DNA from: Candidatus Poseidoniales archaeon
GTDB lineage: Archaea; Thermoplasmatota; Poseidoniia; Poseidoniales; Poseidoniaceae
DNA length: 19,180 nt
Direction: 5' to 3'
NCBI GenBank assembly: GCA_012270265.1
Contig: JAAXIR010000262.1
Location: forward strand, 1-19,180
The notes below the pieces were generated by a model. It was not told where the DNA came from. It saw only the letters and a list, made by a program, of their open reading frames with translations, and made no database searches. Below, in pieces: positions 1-8,227 of this stretch; position 1 is the first letter of the stretch; each line of letters begins with the position of its first letter. The translations under genes were made by a program, and so were the position numbers.

Positions 1-2
1 AA

Positions 3-302
3 ACGAAGACGAAGACAAGCAAACGCGCTTCGACGACATGGGATGTCATTGCCCGAGGAGAACATGAAACCCTCCTGAACGTCGTCATCGAGACAGGACG
101 TCGTCACCAGATACGCGTTGCTCTTGCTGAGAGCGGGACGCCGGTTGTTGGCGACAAAATGCATGGAGCAACGACGAACCTTCATGGACGTATCTGTCTG
201 CATGCTGTGGCCCTTGAATTCCTACATCCTGATACTGACGACCCTGTCCGATTCGAGTCTGAATTCAATCCTGCTTGGAGGCACGGATTGAAGAACCCTT
301 GA
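3..302 (+). CDS. RluA-family RNA pseudouridine synthase, C-terminal part (gene starts before the window)
   Basis: Frame 3 is open from the left edge to a TGA at 300-302, giving about 99 residues. The motif GRRHQIRVALAESG followed by VVGDKMHG is the conserved C-terminal part of the RluA pseudouridine synthase fold (family form: GRTHQIRVHLA...GDxxYG). The later RICLHAVALEFLHP matches the family's 'LHA..L.F.HP' strand. These enzymes isomerise specific uridines in rRNA or tRNA. The catalytic Asp motif would lie upstream and is not visible, so activity and target RNA cannot be judged. The gene ends 21 bases before uvrA on the same strand. Family assignment is firm; the subfamily is not. Confidence 0.82.
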   Translation, partial: TKTKTSKRASTTWDVIARGEHETLLNVVIETGRRHQIRVALAESGTPVVGDKMHGATTNLHGRICLHAVALEFLHPDTDDPVRFESEFNPAWRHGLKNP

Positions 303-323
303 CATTACGGGATAACTGTTCAT

Positions 324-3257
324 ATGCCGGTAAATCAAGACTGGATTTCAGTTCGCGGTGCGCGAACCCACAATCTGCAGGATATTGACGTGCAGTTGCC
401 AAGAGGGCAATTCGTCGTTAGTTCAGGTGTTTCTGGCTCTGGTAAATCCAGTCTTGCCTTTGATACACTTTACGCAGAAGGCCAACGCCGTTATGTCGAA
501 TCACTTTCTTCCTACGCTCGACAATTTATTGGACAGATGAAAAAAGCAGATTGCGATGGAATCGAAGGCCTCTCTCCCGCCATTTCGATCGATCAAAAAC
601 AGGGATCCCATAATCCCCGATCAACCGTTGCCACTGTAACGGAAATCCAAGATTATCTACGGCTTTTATGGGCAAGAATTGGGAAACCACACTGCCCAGA
701 GTGTGGCAAGGAAGTCGCCCGCCGAACGGTCCAGGAAATTGTTGATGACATCATGTGGAATTTTGAACAGCACACGATTGCTGTATGGAGCCCAGTCGTT
801 CGTGCTCGTAAAGGGACGCATGCTGAACTGTTCAAACAATTCGTTGAACAGGGTTACATGAATGGGCGAGTCAATGGCCACGATGCAGACTTCGAAAATC
901 CACCATCATTGGACAAAAATTTCCGTCACGACATCGACGTGCGAATCGATCGATTTGTTCTTTCGAAAGATCGTCGTCATCGAACGACAGAAGCTGTCGA
1001 AAATGCCCTGCGACTCGGAGGAGGAGCGCTCGCAGTAACCAGCCTACGTGTACCCAAAACAACCGTAGAATCTGATGGAATGAGCCGCCCCGATCATCCA
1101 GTGGATACGACCATATCATGGTCGGAAGACTTTGCATGCCCAGAGCACGGGGCATTCATGCCTGAACTCTCGCCACGTGTCTTTTCTTTCAACTCCCCTC
1201 TAGGGGCATGCCCCGATTGCCAAGGATTGGGTATCCAACGACAATTCAACCCCGAACTCATCATCGATGACACACTCACAGTTGCAAACGGGTGTGTTTT
1301 ACCATGGCGACAATCCATGTCCCCTGGGTGGTACAAGAAACTGCTCCAGCAGGTGTGCGAGCACTATGGAATCTCTCCAAATGTTCCGTTCGGATTACTC
1401 GATGAGGATGCGAAAGACATCCTCCTACATGGCTCAGGCTCGACCATTATTCACTTCCATTTCGAATCCGATAATGGGTCTGTGTACAAGATGAATAGGC
1501 CTTGGGAAGGCATTATTACGCGACTTGAGCGTACGTATTCTGAAACCTCCTCAGATCGCACTCGCAACAGACTCATCGCTTGTATGACGGATTTGGACTG
1601 TCATGCATGCAATGGAGAGAAGCTGAATCCAGCGGCGCGATTCGTGACCGTAGGGGGCATTCGACTTCCTGAAGTAAGTCGCAGTTCCGTTCACGAGGCG
1701 TATCAACTCATCAAAGCACTTCATCCAGAGGCCGACGGACCTCCAGAACAGTATGCAGATGTCCTAACCGCTCTTGACGATCGGTCCCTGTTCATTGGAA
1801 ATGAGATTCTCAAAGAAATCGAAAACCGATTAGGATTCTTGGAATCGGTTGGCCTTGACTATCTCACGCTCGATCGAAAAGCCAACACTTTGTCTGGTGG
1901 TGAGAGCCAACGAATTCGATTAGCGACGCAGATTGGCTCACGCTTAACAGGGGTCATGTATGTACTCGACGAACCTTCGATTGGACTTCATCAACGGGAC
2001 AATGAACGTCTCCTCAAAACACTGAGAGAACTGACTGATCTTGGAAACACACTCCTCGTTGTTGAACACGATGAGGACACATTGCGACAAGCGGACTGGA
2101 TCTGCGATCTCGGGCCGGGAGCCGGTCTTGAGGGAGGTATAGTCGTCGCTAACGGCCCTCCAAAGAAGGTCATGAAAGCCAAAGAATCTGTAACGGGAGC
2201 CTACCTTTCAGGACGTCGTTCCATTGAGCCACCATCCGAACGAATCGCTCCGAAAAAGAAGTGGTTGGAAATCAAAGGTGCACAACACAACAACCTCTCC
2301 AACATCGATGCCAAGATTCCTATTGGTTGTTTCACATCAATTACAGGTGTTTCAGGGTCAGGAAAATCCTCACTCATCTCTGGCATTCTTTCGCCAGCGT
2401 TGCAACGTCACCTACATAACTCTGAGAAATTGCCTGGAAAGCATGGTAGTATCGAAGGTTTGGAGCATGTTGACAAGGCCATCATTATCGATCAATCCCC
2501 GATTGGTCGCACACCGCGCTCAAACCCAGCAACATACACCAAAGTCTTTGATGAAATCCGCAAACTGTTTGCAAACACGACCCTTGCGAAAGAGCGTGGC
2601 TATTCACCCGGGACATTCAGTTTCAACGTCAAAGGTGGACGCTGTGAGGCATGCTCGGGAGCAGGTTCGATCAAACTCGAGATGAATTTCCTTCCTGAGG
2701 TCTGGATTGAATGCGACATCTGCAATGGCAAGCGCTACACGAGAGAATGTCTGGAGGTTACTTGGAAAGGAAAGACCATTCACGACGTCCTTCAGATGCC
2801 AGTAGGCGAAGCAGTTGTTTTCTTCAAGAACCACAAGAAAATTCATCGAACACTCGAGACCCTGAACGCTGTTGGGCTTTCTTACATCAGACTTGGACAA
2901 CCTGCGACAACGCTGTCAGGCGGTGAAGCACAACGCGTTAAACTTGCGAGCGAACTGCGCCGGCCACCTCACAAACATACGGTGTACATTCTCGATGAAC
3001 CGACGACGGGATTGTCCTTCAGTGATGTTCAGCTTTTGATTGATGTACTGCTTGAACTCCGTTCAAAAGGTCATTCAGTTGTTGTTATCGAACATCATCT
3101 TGATGTCGTTAAGTGCAGCGATTATGTCATCGATTTAGGTCCTGAAGGAGGCGATCGTGGTGGTCAAATTGTCGCTCAAGGTACACCTGAACAGATTGCA
3201 GATGTGGACGCAAGTTATACTGGACAATTCCTGAAAACGATGCTGAAACCCGAATGA
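324..3257 (+). CDS. uvrA: UvrABC excinuclease subunit A
   Basis: UvrA is the damage-sensing ATPase of nucleotide excision repair; it loads UvrB on damaged DNA. The 977 residues show two ABC modules. The first has Walker A GVSGSGKSS at 35-43, signature LSGGESQR near 522 and Walker B VLDEPSIGL. The second has Walker A near 674, LSGGEAQR near 865 and ILDEPTTGL. Zinc modules are present: C124/C127; CPEH...CPDC at 272-299; and the C-terminal CEAC...CDIC pair. In the 272-299 module a His (H275) stands where E. coli has the second Cys. Length is slightly above the usual ~940. The ATG at 324 fits the family N-terminus (VRGARTHNLQDID). No Shine-Dalgarno is visible before it. UvrA is bacterial in origin, so ancestral transfer into this archaeal lineage is the likely history. 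Confidence 0.97.
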   Translation: MPVNQDWISVRGARTHNLQDIDVQLPRGQFVVSSGVSGSGKSSLAFDTLYAEGQRRYVESLSSYARQFIGQMKKADCDGIEGLSPAISIDQKQGSHNPRSTVATVTEIQDYLRLLWARIGKPHCPECGKEVARRTVQEIVDDIMWNFEQHTIAVWSPVVRARKGTHAELFKQFVEQGYMNGRVNGHDADFENPPSLDKNFRHDIDVRIDRFVLSKDRRHRTTEAVENALRLGGGALAVTSLRVPKTTVESDGMSRPDHPVDTTISWSEDFACPEHGAFMPELSPRVFSFNSPLGACPDCQGLGIQRQFNPELIIDDTLTVANGCVLPWRQSMSPGWYKKLLQQVCEHYGISPNVPFGLLDEDAKDILLHGSGSTIIHFHFESDNGSVYKMNRPWEGIITRLERTYSETSSDRTRNRLIACMTDLDCHACNGEKLNPAARFVTVGGIRLPEVSRSSVHEAYQLIKALHPEADGPPEQYADVLTALDDRSLFIGNEILKEIENRLGFLESVGLDYLTLDRKANTLSGGESQRIRLATQIGSRLTGVMYVLDEPSIGLHQRDNERLLKTLRELTDLGNTLLVVEHDEDTLRQADWICDLGPGAGLEGGIVVANGPPKKVMKAKESVTGAYLSGRRSIEPPSERIAPKKKWLEIKGAQHNNLSNIDAKIPIGCFTSITGVSGSGKSSLISGILSPALQRHLHNSEKLPGKHGSIEGLEHVDKAIIIDQSPIGRTPRSNPATYTKVFDEIRKLFANTTLAKERGYSPGTFSFNVKGGRCEACSGAGSIKLEMNFLPEVWIECDICNGKRYTRECLEVTWKGKTIHDVLQMPVGEAVVFFKNHKKIHRTLETLNAVGLSYIRLGQPATTLSGGEAQRVKLASELRRPPHKHTVYILDEPTTGLSFSDVQLLIDVLLELRSKGHSVVVIEHHLDVVKCSDYVIDLGPEGGDRGGQIVAQGTPEQIADVDASYTGQFLKTMLKPE

Positions 3258-3313
3258 AGCCTTCCGTAGTGTTCAAAGAGCGTATGCGATGAACTGTGTT
3301 TGGGTCGGAACCA

Positions 3314-6300
3314 ATGTCAGTCCAGGATGTCCGAGTTGAAGTTACTCCTTTACAGACGGAGGGTATGCGTGATGTCCTTGGTGATGTGGTCCAACGCCAA
3401 CTTTTTGCCGACCATGGTATCGATGTCGGAAAGGTTCGCAGCATTCGTGGATATCTCATTCGCAGCACCTATTCTGCTTCAGAAATAGAGCCACATGTCC
3501 AGGATATTTTTTCAGATCCAATCATTGAATTCGGAGCTACCAACACGTCCTTGCTCGAGGACCAGAACTTCTTCCCAATACCTCCATCTCTCACAGTAAC
3601 TGTTGGATTCAAACCTGGTGTCACCGACAATCCGGGAGCAGCAGCAAACGATGGTTTCAAAGTGCTCTTTCCAGAAGGAGAATCCACCATATCCACGTAC
3701 ATCTCCTATGCTTTCCTCGAATTACCAGATGGAACTGATCATACCTGGCTTGCATCCACTCTTTTCAACGGGTTAATCGAGAAATCCATCCTCACAACAA
3801 AAGAACAACTCGAGACAAATCAGGCAACGCACTTGACGTTCCCAGAACGGCCAACCATTGTACGTCAAGCCCCTGCAATCATCAATCTCGAAGTTGCTGA
3901 TGAAGAACTTGTTCGGTTATCGAACGAAGGTTTGCTTGCATTGAACTTGAATGAAATGCAAACCATACGTGATCACTACCGTGACGAAGCAACACGTACA
4001 GCTCGAACCAACGCAGGAATCTCGCCCGATGCTCCAACAGACGTCGAATTGGAATGTCTGGCACAAACATGGAGTGAACATTGCAAACACAAGATTTTTG
4101 CAAGCAAAATCCATCACGTTGACACAGAAACAAATGAAGACACGACCATCGATTCATTGTTCAAAACGCACATTATGAAACCAACCCATGATATGGCAAA
4201 AGAAGTTGATTGGCTCCTCTCTGTCTTCCACGATAACTCCGGAGTCATCGCTTGGAACGACGATTGGTCCATCTGCATGAAGGCAGAAACACACAATTCA
4301 CCATCTGCACTCGACCCATATGGAGGTGCAATGACCGGAATTGTTGGCGTCAATCGCGATATTCTCGGAACAGGTTTGGGCGCCCGTCCGATTGCCAACA
4401 CAGACGTCTTCTGTTTCGGTCCACCGGACTGGACCGGCGAGTTACCCTCAACCCTCTTTCACCCTTCACGTGTCCTTCGAGGCGTACATGCTGGTGTACG
4501 TGTCGGTGGTAATGAATCTGGAATCCCCACCATCAATGGATCAATTGTTTTCGATGAGCGCTACATTGGCAAGCCATTGGTCTACTGTGGAACGGTAGGC
4601 CTTATGCCACGCCGATTAGCAGATGGCCGTGAGTCCCATGAAAAGAATCCAACTCCTGGCGACTTGGTCTACATGGTTGGGGGACGGGTTGGTTCAGATG
4701 GCATTCATGGTGCAACGTTTTCATCACTTGAATTAACGGATGAGTCACCATCAAGCGCCGTACAAATCGGAGATCCAATTACTCAAAAGAAAATGATGGA
4801 CATGCTTCTTGAGGCTCGAGATGCTTGCCTCATTACATGCACAACCGACAACGGGGCAGGAGGCTTATCCTCGTCCATTGGAGAGATGGCTGAGTACACC
4901 AATGGCTGTGAAATCGATCTCGGTAAAGTGCCATTGAAGCAGCAAGGCCTTTCCTCCTGGGAAATTCTTGTTTCAGAGTCTCAAGAACGAATGACAGTGG
5001 CCGTTTCTCCCAAAGACAAAGACGCATTTGAAGCACTTGCGAACCTCCACGAGGTTGAAGCCACACAGGTTGCTACCTTCACAGATACAGGCTATTTCCA
5101 CGTTAAGCACGGGGAAGAAACAGTTGCGTACCTTCCAATTACCTTCCTCCACGATGGCGTTCCACAACTCGAACTCGAGTCTGAGTGGATTCCGCCACAA
5201 CATGAATTGTTCATTGCACCAACAGGGTTGGATCAAAGCAAACTCTTGATGGAAATGCTTGCACGACCCAACATCGCATCAAAGGAAACTTGGGTTCGGC
5301 AATACGATCACGAAGTTATCGCCCAGACTGTTGTGAAACCGTTCGTTGGTGTTGAGCGGGACGGTCCGGGGGATGCTGGGCTTATCGCTCCAATCCATGG
5401 CGATTCACAAGGCCTCGTCATATCGTGTGGAATCGCCCCGCGATATTCCGATATCGATGCAGGAGCGATGGTCGCAGCCTCAATCGACGAGGCCGTTCGA
5501 AACGCTGTATGCGTTGGCGTCGATATTGACAAGATGGCAGGTTTGGATAACTTCTGCTGGCCAGACCCAATTGAATCGGAGAAAACTCCGGATGGGAAGT
5601 TCAAGCTTGCACAGCTCGTTCGAGCGAATCGAGAACTTGAACGCGTGTGCCGTGCTTATCGCCTTCCTTGTGTTTCTGGTAAAGACTCCATGAAGAACGA
5701 TTACGGGGTTTGGCCAAACAAGATCTCGATACCACCTACGATGCTGTTCTCTTTATTTGGAAATCAACCCGATGTTCGAAAAACAGCAACATCGAACTTC
5801 AAACACCATGGTGAACGCATCTATCTCGTAGGAACTACGTACGACGAGCTTGGAGCTTCTGAGGTGGCCTTCCATCTTCGAGAACGTGGCGAAGTGAGCG
5901 GTATTGGAGGCCAAGTTCCCTTACTCGAAAATCCAGAAGGACAATTGGAAGTCTACCGTAAATTGTCCACAGCCATTCAATCTGGATTGATCCGTACTGC
6001 TCATGATTGCAGTGAAGGTGGTCTTGCAATTGCACTTGCTGAAATGTGCATAGGAGGTCGATGTGGGGCCTTTATTGATATTGACGGAATTGGACCGGGC
6101 GATGCATTCAGCCGTCTATGGAGTGAATCTCTGGGCCGAATTGTTGTATCTGTAGAAGCGGAACATGAAGTCGCATTTGTCGAAATGATGGAAGGTGCTG
6201 ACCTCCATCTCATCGGTATGGTTTCAGCATCCTCAGAGCTGTTGATTGAGGACGGTTATGACACACTGATTCAAGCTGATGTTGAACAATTGACTGAATC

Positions 6301-6340
6301 CTGGAAAGGAGCATTGGACATGACGGGGGCGATTGAATGA
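3314..6340 (+). CDS. purL: Phosphoribosylformylglycinamidine synthase, fused PurS-PurL
   Basis: This is the synthetase subunit of FGAM synthase (FGAR + ATP + glutamine-derived ammonia to FGAM), the fourth step of de novo purine synthesis. About 1008 residues from the ATG at 3314. The N-terminus holds two PurS-like segments: roughly 6-75 (VRVEVTPLQTEGMRD) and 94-165 (VTVGFKPGVTDNPG, close to the PurS 'KPGVxDPxG' strand). The PurL body follows with TWSEHCKHK near 252-260, KAETHNSPSALDPYGGAMTG near 323, TDNGAGGLSSSIGEMAEY near 511 and SGKDSMKND near 787. No glutaminase domain is attached; that is the next gene, which overlaps by ATGA. A GTG at 3296 would add six residues, but the PurS strand begins just after the ATG, so 3314 is preferred. 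No clear promoter or Shine-Dalgarno was found. Confidence 0.95.
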   Translation: MSVQDVRVEVTPLQTEGMRDVLGDVVQRQLFADHGIDVGKVRSIRGYLIRSTYSASEIEPHVQDIFSDPIIEFGATNTSLLEDQNFFPIPPSLTVTVGFKPGVTDNPGAAANDGFKVLFPEGESTISTYISYAFLELPDGTDHTWLASTLFNGLIEKSILTTKEQLETNQATHLTFPERPTIVRQAPAIINLEVADEELVRLSNEGLLALNLNEMQTIRDHYRDEATRTARTNAGISPDAPTDVELECLAQTWSEHCKHKIFASKIHHVDTETNEDTTIDSLFKTHIMKPTHDMAKEVDWLLSVFHDNSGVIAWNDDWSICMKAETHNSPSALDPYGGAMTGIVGVNRDILGTGLGARPIANTDVFCFGPPDWTGELPSTLFHPSRVLRGVHAGVRVGGNESGIPTINGSIVFDERYIGKPLVYCGTVGLMPRRLADGRESHEKNPTPGDLVYMVGGRVGSDGIHGATFSSLELTDESPSSAVQIGDPITQKKMMDMLLEARDACLITCTTDNGAGGLSSSIGEMAEYTNGCEIDLGKVPLKQQGLSSWEILVSESQERMTVAVSPKDKDAFEALANLHEVEATQVATFTDTGYFHVKHGEETVAYLPITFLHDGVPQLELESEWIPPQHELFIAPTGLDQSKLLMEMLARPNIASKETWVRQYDHEVIAQTVVKPFVGVERDGPGDAGLIAPIHGDSQGLVISCGIAPRYSDIDAGAMVAASIDEAVRNAVCVGVDIDKMAGLDNFCWPDPIESEKTPDGKFKLAQLVRANRELERVCRAYRLPCVSGKDSMKNDYGVWPNKISIPPTMLFSLFGNQPDVRKTATSNFKHHGERIYLVGTTYDELGASEVAFHLRERGEVSGIGGQVPLLENPEGQLEVYRKLSTAIQSGLIRTAHDCSEGGLAIALAEMCIGGRCGAFIDIDGIGPGDAFSRLWSESLGRIVVSVEAEHEVAFVEMMEGADLHLIGMVSASSELLIEDGYDTLIQADVEQLTESWKGALDMTGAIE

Positions 6341-7170
6341 GTCAAGACGTCAAGGTTTGCGTTCTGTTTGGCTTCGGAATCAATTGCGATCGAGAAACTG
6401 CAGCAGTGTTCGAGATGGTTGGCGGCATATCGGAACGTATCCACGTGAACCGTCTTGTACAAGGTGAAAGAAGCCTATCTGAGTTCGACATACTTGCAGT
6501 ACCTGGTGGTTTCTCATTCGGAGATCACCTTGGAAGCGGACGTCTTCTCGGAAATCGTCTTCGATTCGCACTACGTGAACAATTGCAACAATTCGTCACT
6601 GATGGAAAACCAATCATCGGCATCTGCAATGGATTCCAAGCTCTCGTAAAGACAGGGCTTTTGCCAGGCCCAGCAGATGCTTCACTCGAACCCGATCTTG
6701 TACAGCGGGCGAGCCTTACTCTCAACAATACGGGTCGTTACGAGGATCGATGGGTCACATTGGAATTCGATTCGGAAAGTCCGTGCATTTGGACGAAAGG
6801 AATCCAGAGGATTGAGTGCCCAGTTCGCCACGGCGAAGGGCGATATGTTATGCCAACAGAACAAGATCTCGACAATCTGCAGTCGAGCCATCTGCTAGCG
6901 GTCCGATACGTTGACCCTACAACCCCGGTTGGTGAGGGAATTCAAGACGAATTGTTGCCGTTCCCAATGAGTCCGAATGGAAGCATGAGAAACATTGCAG
7001 GAATCTGTGACTCGACGGGTCTTGTGTTTGGATTAATGCCGCATCCAGAAGCCTTCTACAGCATGTGGCTTCATCCCGAACACACATCGATGGATCTCGA
7101 TGATGATTGGGAAGGTGAAGGATTGCAAATCTTCCGAAATGCGGTTGAGTACGTTCGTAGTCAGCGGTGA
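6337..7170 (+). CDS. purQ: Phosphoribosylformylglycinamidine synthase, glutaminase subunit PurQ
   Basis: Class I glutamine amidotransferase that hydrolyses glutamine and supplies ammonia to the PurL active site. 277 residues. The N-terminus VLFGFGINCDRE is the PurQ strand (commonly PGxNCDxE). The nucleophile Cys lies in IGICNGFQ near 91, and the catalytic His and Glu lie in MPHPEA near 234. PGGFSFGDHLGSGR near 53 is the oxyanion/glutamine-binding region. The start ATG overlaps the purL stop in an ATGA, implying coupled translation and matched subunit amounts. It is longer than typical PurQ (~225-260), mostly from inserts in the C-terminal half. The stop codon contributes to the ribosome-binding site of the next gene. 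Confidence 0.96.
   Translation: MSQDVKVCVLFGFGINCDRETAAVFEMVGGISERIHVNRLVQGERSLSEFDILAVPGGFSFGDHLGSGRLLGNRLRFALREQLQQFVTDGKPIIGICNGFQALVKTGLLPGPADASLEPDLVQRASLTLNNTGRYEDRWVTLEFDSESPCIWTKGIQRIECPVRHGEGRYVMPTEQDLDNLQSSHLLAVRYVDPTTPVGEGIQDELLPFPMSPNGSMRNIAGICDSTGLVFGLMPHPEAFYSMWLHPEHTSMDLDDDWEGEGLQIFRNAVEYVRSQR
7166..7170 (+). promoter_or_regulatory. Ribosome-binding site GGTGA for the DUF1624-like gene
   Basis: GGTGA is complementary to the archaeal 16S rRNA 3' end (anti-SD ...UCACCU). It sits 6 bases before the ATG at 7177, and its last three bases are the purQ stop codon. It fixes the start at 7177 and argues that the gene is translated from the purine operon mRNA. Confidence 0.7.
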
Positions 7171-7176
7171 CCAAGA

Positions 7177-8184
7177 ATGAGTCGTCGGCAAGACATCGAT
7201 CAGATTCGAGGTCTTGCCATTCTTCTGATGATTATGGGACATGCTGCAGCCACATGGGCGCCGGCAGATGCATCAACAACATCCTTACTCGCTCTTATCG
7301 TTGCAAGTCTTGGAGGTCTAGCAGCACCGTTGTTTGTAACTGTTGGAGGTTGGGTCACTGTTCAATCAACATGGACGTTACGAAAAGCAATGATTCGATT
7401 CGTCTTTTTGATGATTGCACAGTTTCTCGTCAACATCACTGCATCCCATCTCTTTGATCCATTCACACCGGGCGTGCTCTCTCTGTTTGCTATCCTGTAC
7501 CTTTTGGCGCCAATATGGATCCGGATTTCACGGAACAGCATAGCATTTGGAGCAACCCTTGTGCTCATTGGAATCATCAATACCGCATTCTCACCAGGAG
7601 ATTCCTCTCTATCATGGAATGACAGAATTGAGGCGATAACAATCATCCAGTTTCTATCTCATTTACTGGTAACAGGGACATACCCACTGTTCCCATGGAT
7701 GTTCTTCTCGATTCTTGGTGCAGGTATCAACATACATGCTCCAACAATCCGAAGACTTAGTCTAGTGATCGTATCAGGATTGCTTCTCTGCACATTGTTT
7801 CTGTATGAATCAATACAGACAAGCATTCCATTCGCCCAACCCCGAGGAGAGGCCATACTGACCTTCTTTCCAGCGAACACTCCGTTTCTTATCGGTGCGT
7901 GTACTGGTGTTCTGATCCTATGGCTACTCCTCGAGAACCGTCTACCATTACGTGGTCTACATCATTTAGGACAGCTTTCCCTCACACTCTACCTTGTCCA
8001 TTTTATCCCAATTTACCTGGGATCAGACGTAGTTTTAGCGTGGTCTTCTGCTGTACCAGTTGTGATTACGTTCACGCTGGTATGGTGGCCTTTGAGCGTG
8101 TTCTGGAGAACACGGTTTCCAACATACTCACTCGAGTATGCGTTACGACAGATGTCTCGCCATGAAGAGGAGAGGGCGCCGTAA
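7177..8184 (+). CDS. Multi-spanning membrane protein, DUF1624/HGSNAT-like putative acyltransferase
   Basis: 335 residues with about nine to ten hydrophobic segments and no signal peptide. The N-terminal signature RRQDIDQIRGLAILLMIMGH is typical of DUF1624 (heparan-alpha-glucosaminide N-acetyltransferase catalytic family) and related membrane acyltransferases. YPLFPWMFFSILGAGI (around 167-182) matches the family's 'PLxPWxGxxLLG' segment. HLGQLSLTLYLVHFIPIY near 265 resembles the late helix of the related DUF418 group. Members transfer or are thought to transfer acyl groups to sugars or envelope glycans across the membrane; the substrate here is unknown. It follows purQ by six bases with a GGTGA site, so it is probably co-transcribed with the purine genes, though no functional link is evident. 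The stop codon falls in the loop of a hairpin. An acyltransferase-3 type enzyme is an alternative. Confidence 0.65.
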   Translation: MSRRQDIDQIRGLAILLMIMGHAAATWAPADASTTSLLALIVASLGGLAAPLFVTVGGWVTVQSTWTLRKAMIRFVFLMIAQFLVNITASHLFDPFTPGVLSLFAILYLLAPIWIRISRNSIAFGATLVLIGIINTAFSPGDSSLSWNDRIEAITIIQFLSHLLVTGTYPLFPWMFFSILGAGINIHAPTIRRLSLVIVSGLLLCTLFLYESIQTSIPFAQPRGEAILTFFPANTPFLIGACTGVLILWLLLENRLPLRGLHHLGQLSLTLYLVHFIPIYLGSDVVLAWSSAVPVVITFTLVWWPLSVFWRTRFPTYSLEYALRQMSRHEEERAP

Positions 8185-8193
8185 GGCGCCCTC
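8172..8193. terminator. Perfect 9-bp GC-rich hairpin between convergent genes
   Basis: GAGGGCGCC, loop GTAA, then GGCGCCCTC: a perfect 9-bp stem around a four-base loop that contains the TAA stop of the DUF1624-like gene (8182-8184). No T-run follows on either strand, so it is not a canonical intrinsic terminator. It lies at the 3' end of the purine operon and 34 bases past the stop of the convergent rhodopsin gene, so it may end or stabilise both mRNAs. Confidence 0.5.
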
Positions 8194-8227
8194 CCCAGTC
8201 ATGACATGCTGTAATCTATCTCTCTAC

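Noticed and set aside
2224..2685. 153-codon plus-strand frame inside uvrA
   Set aside because: It is out of frame with uvrA over the second ABC module, which is fully conserved in the main frame; there is no start signal.
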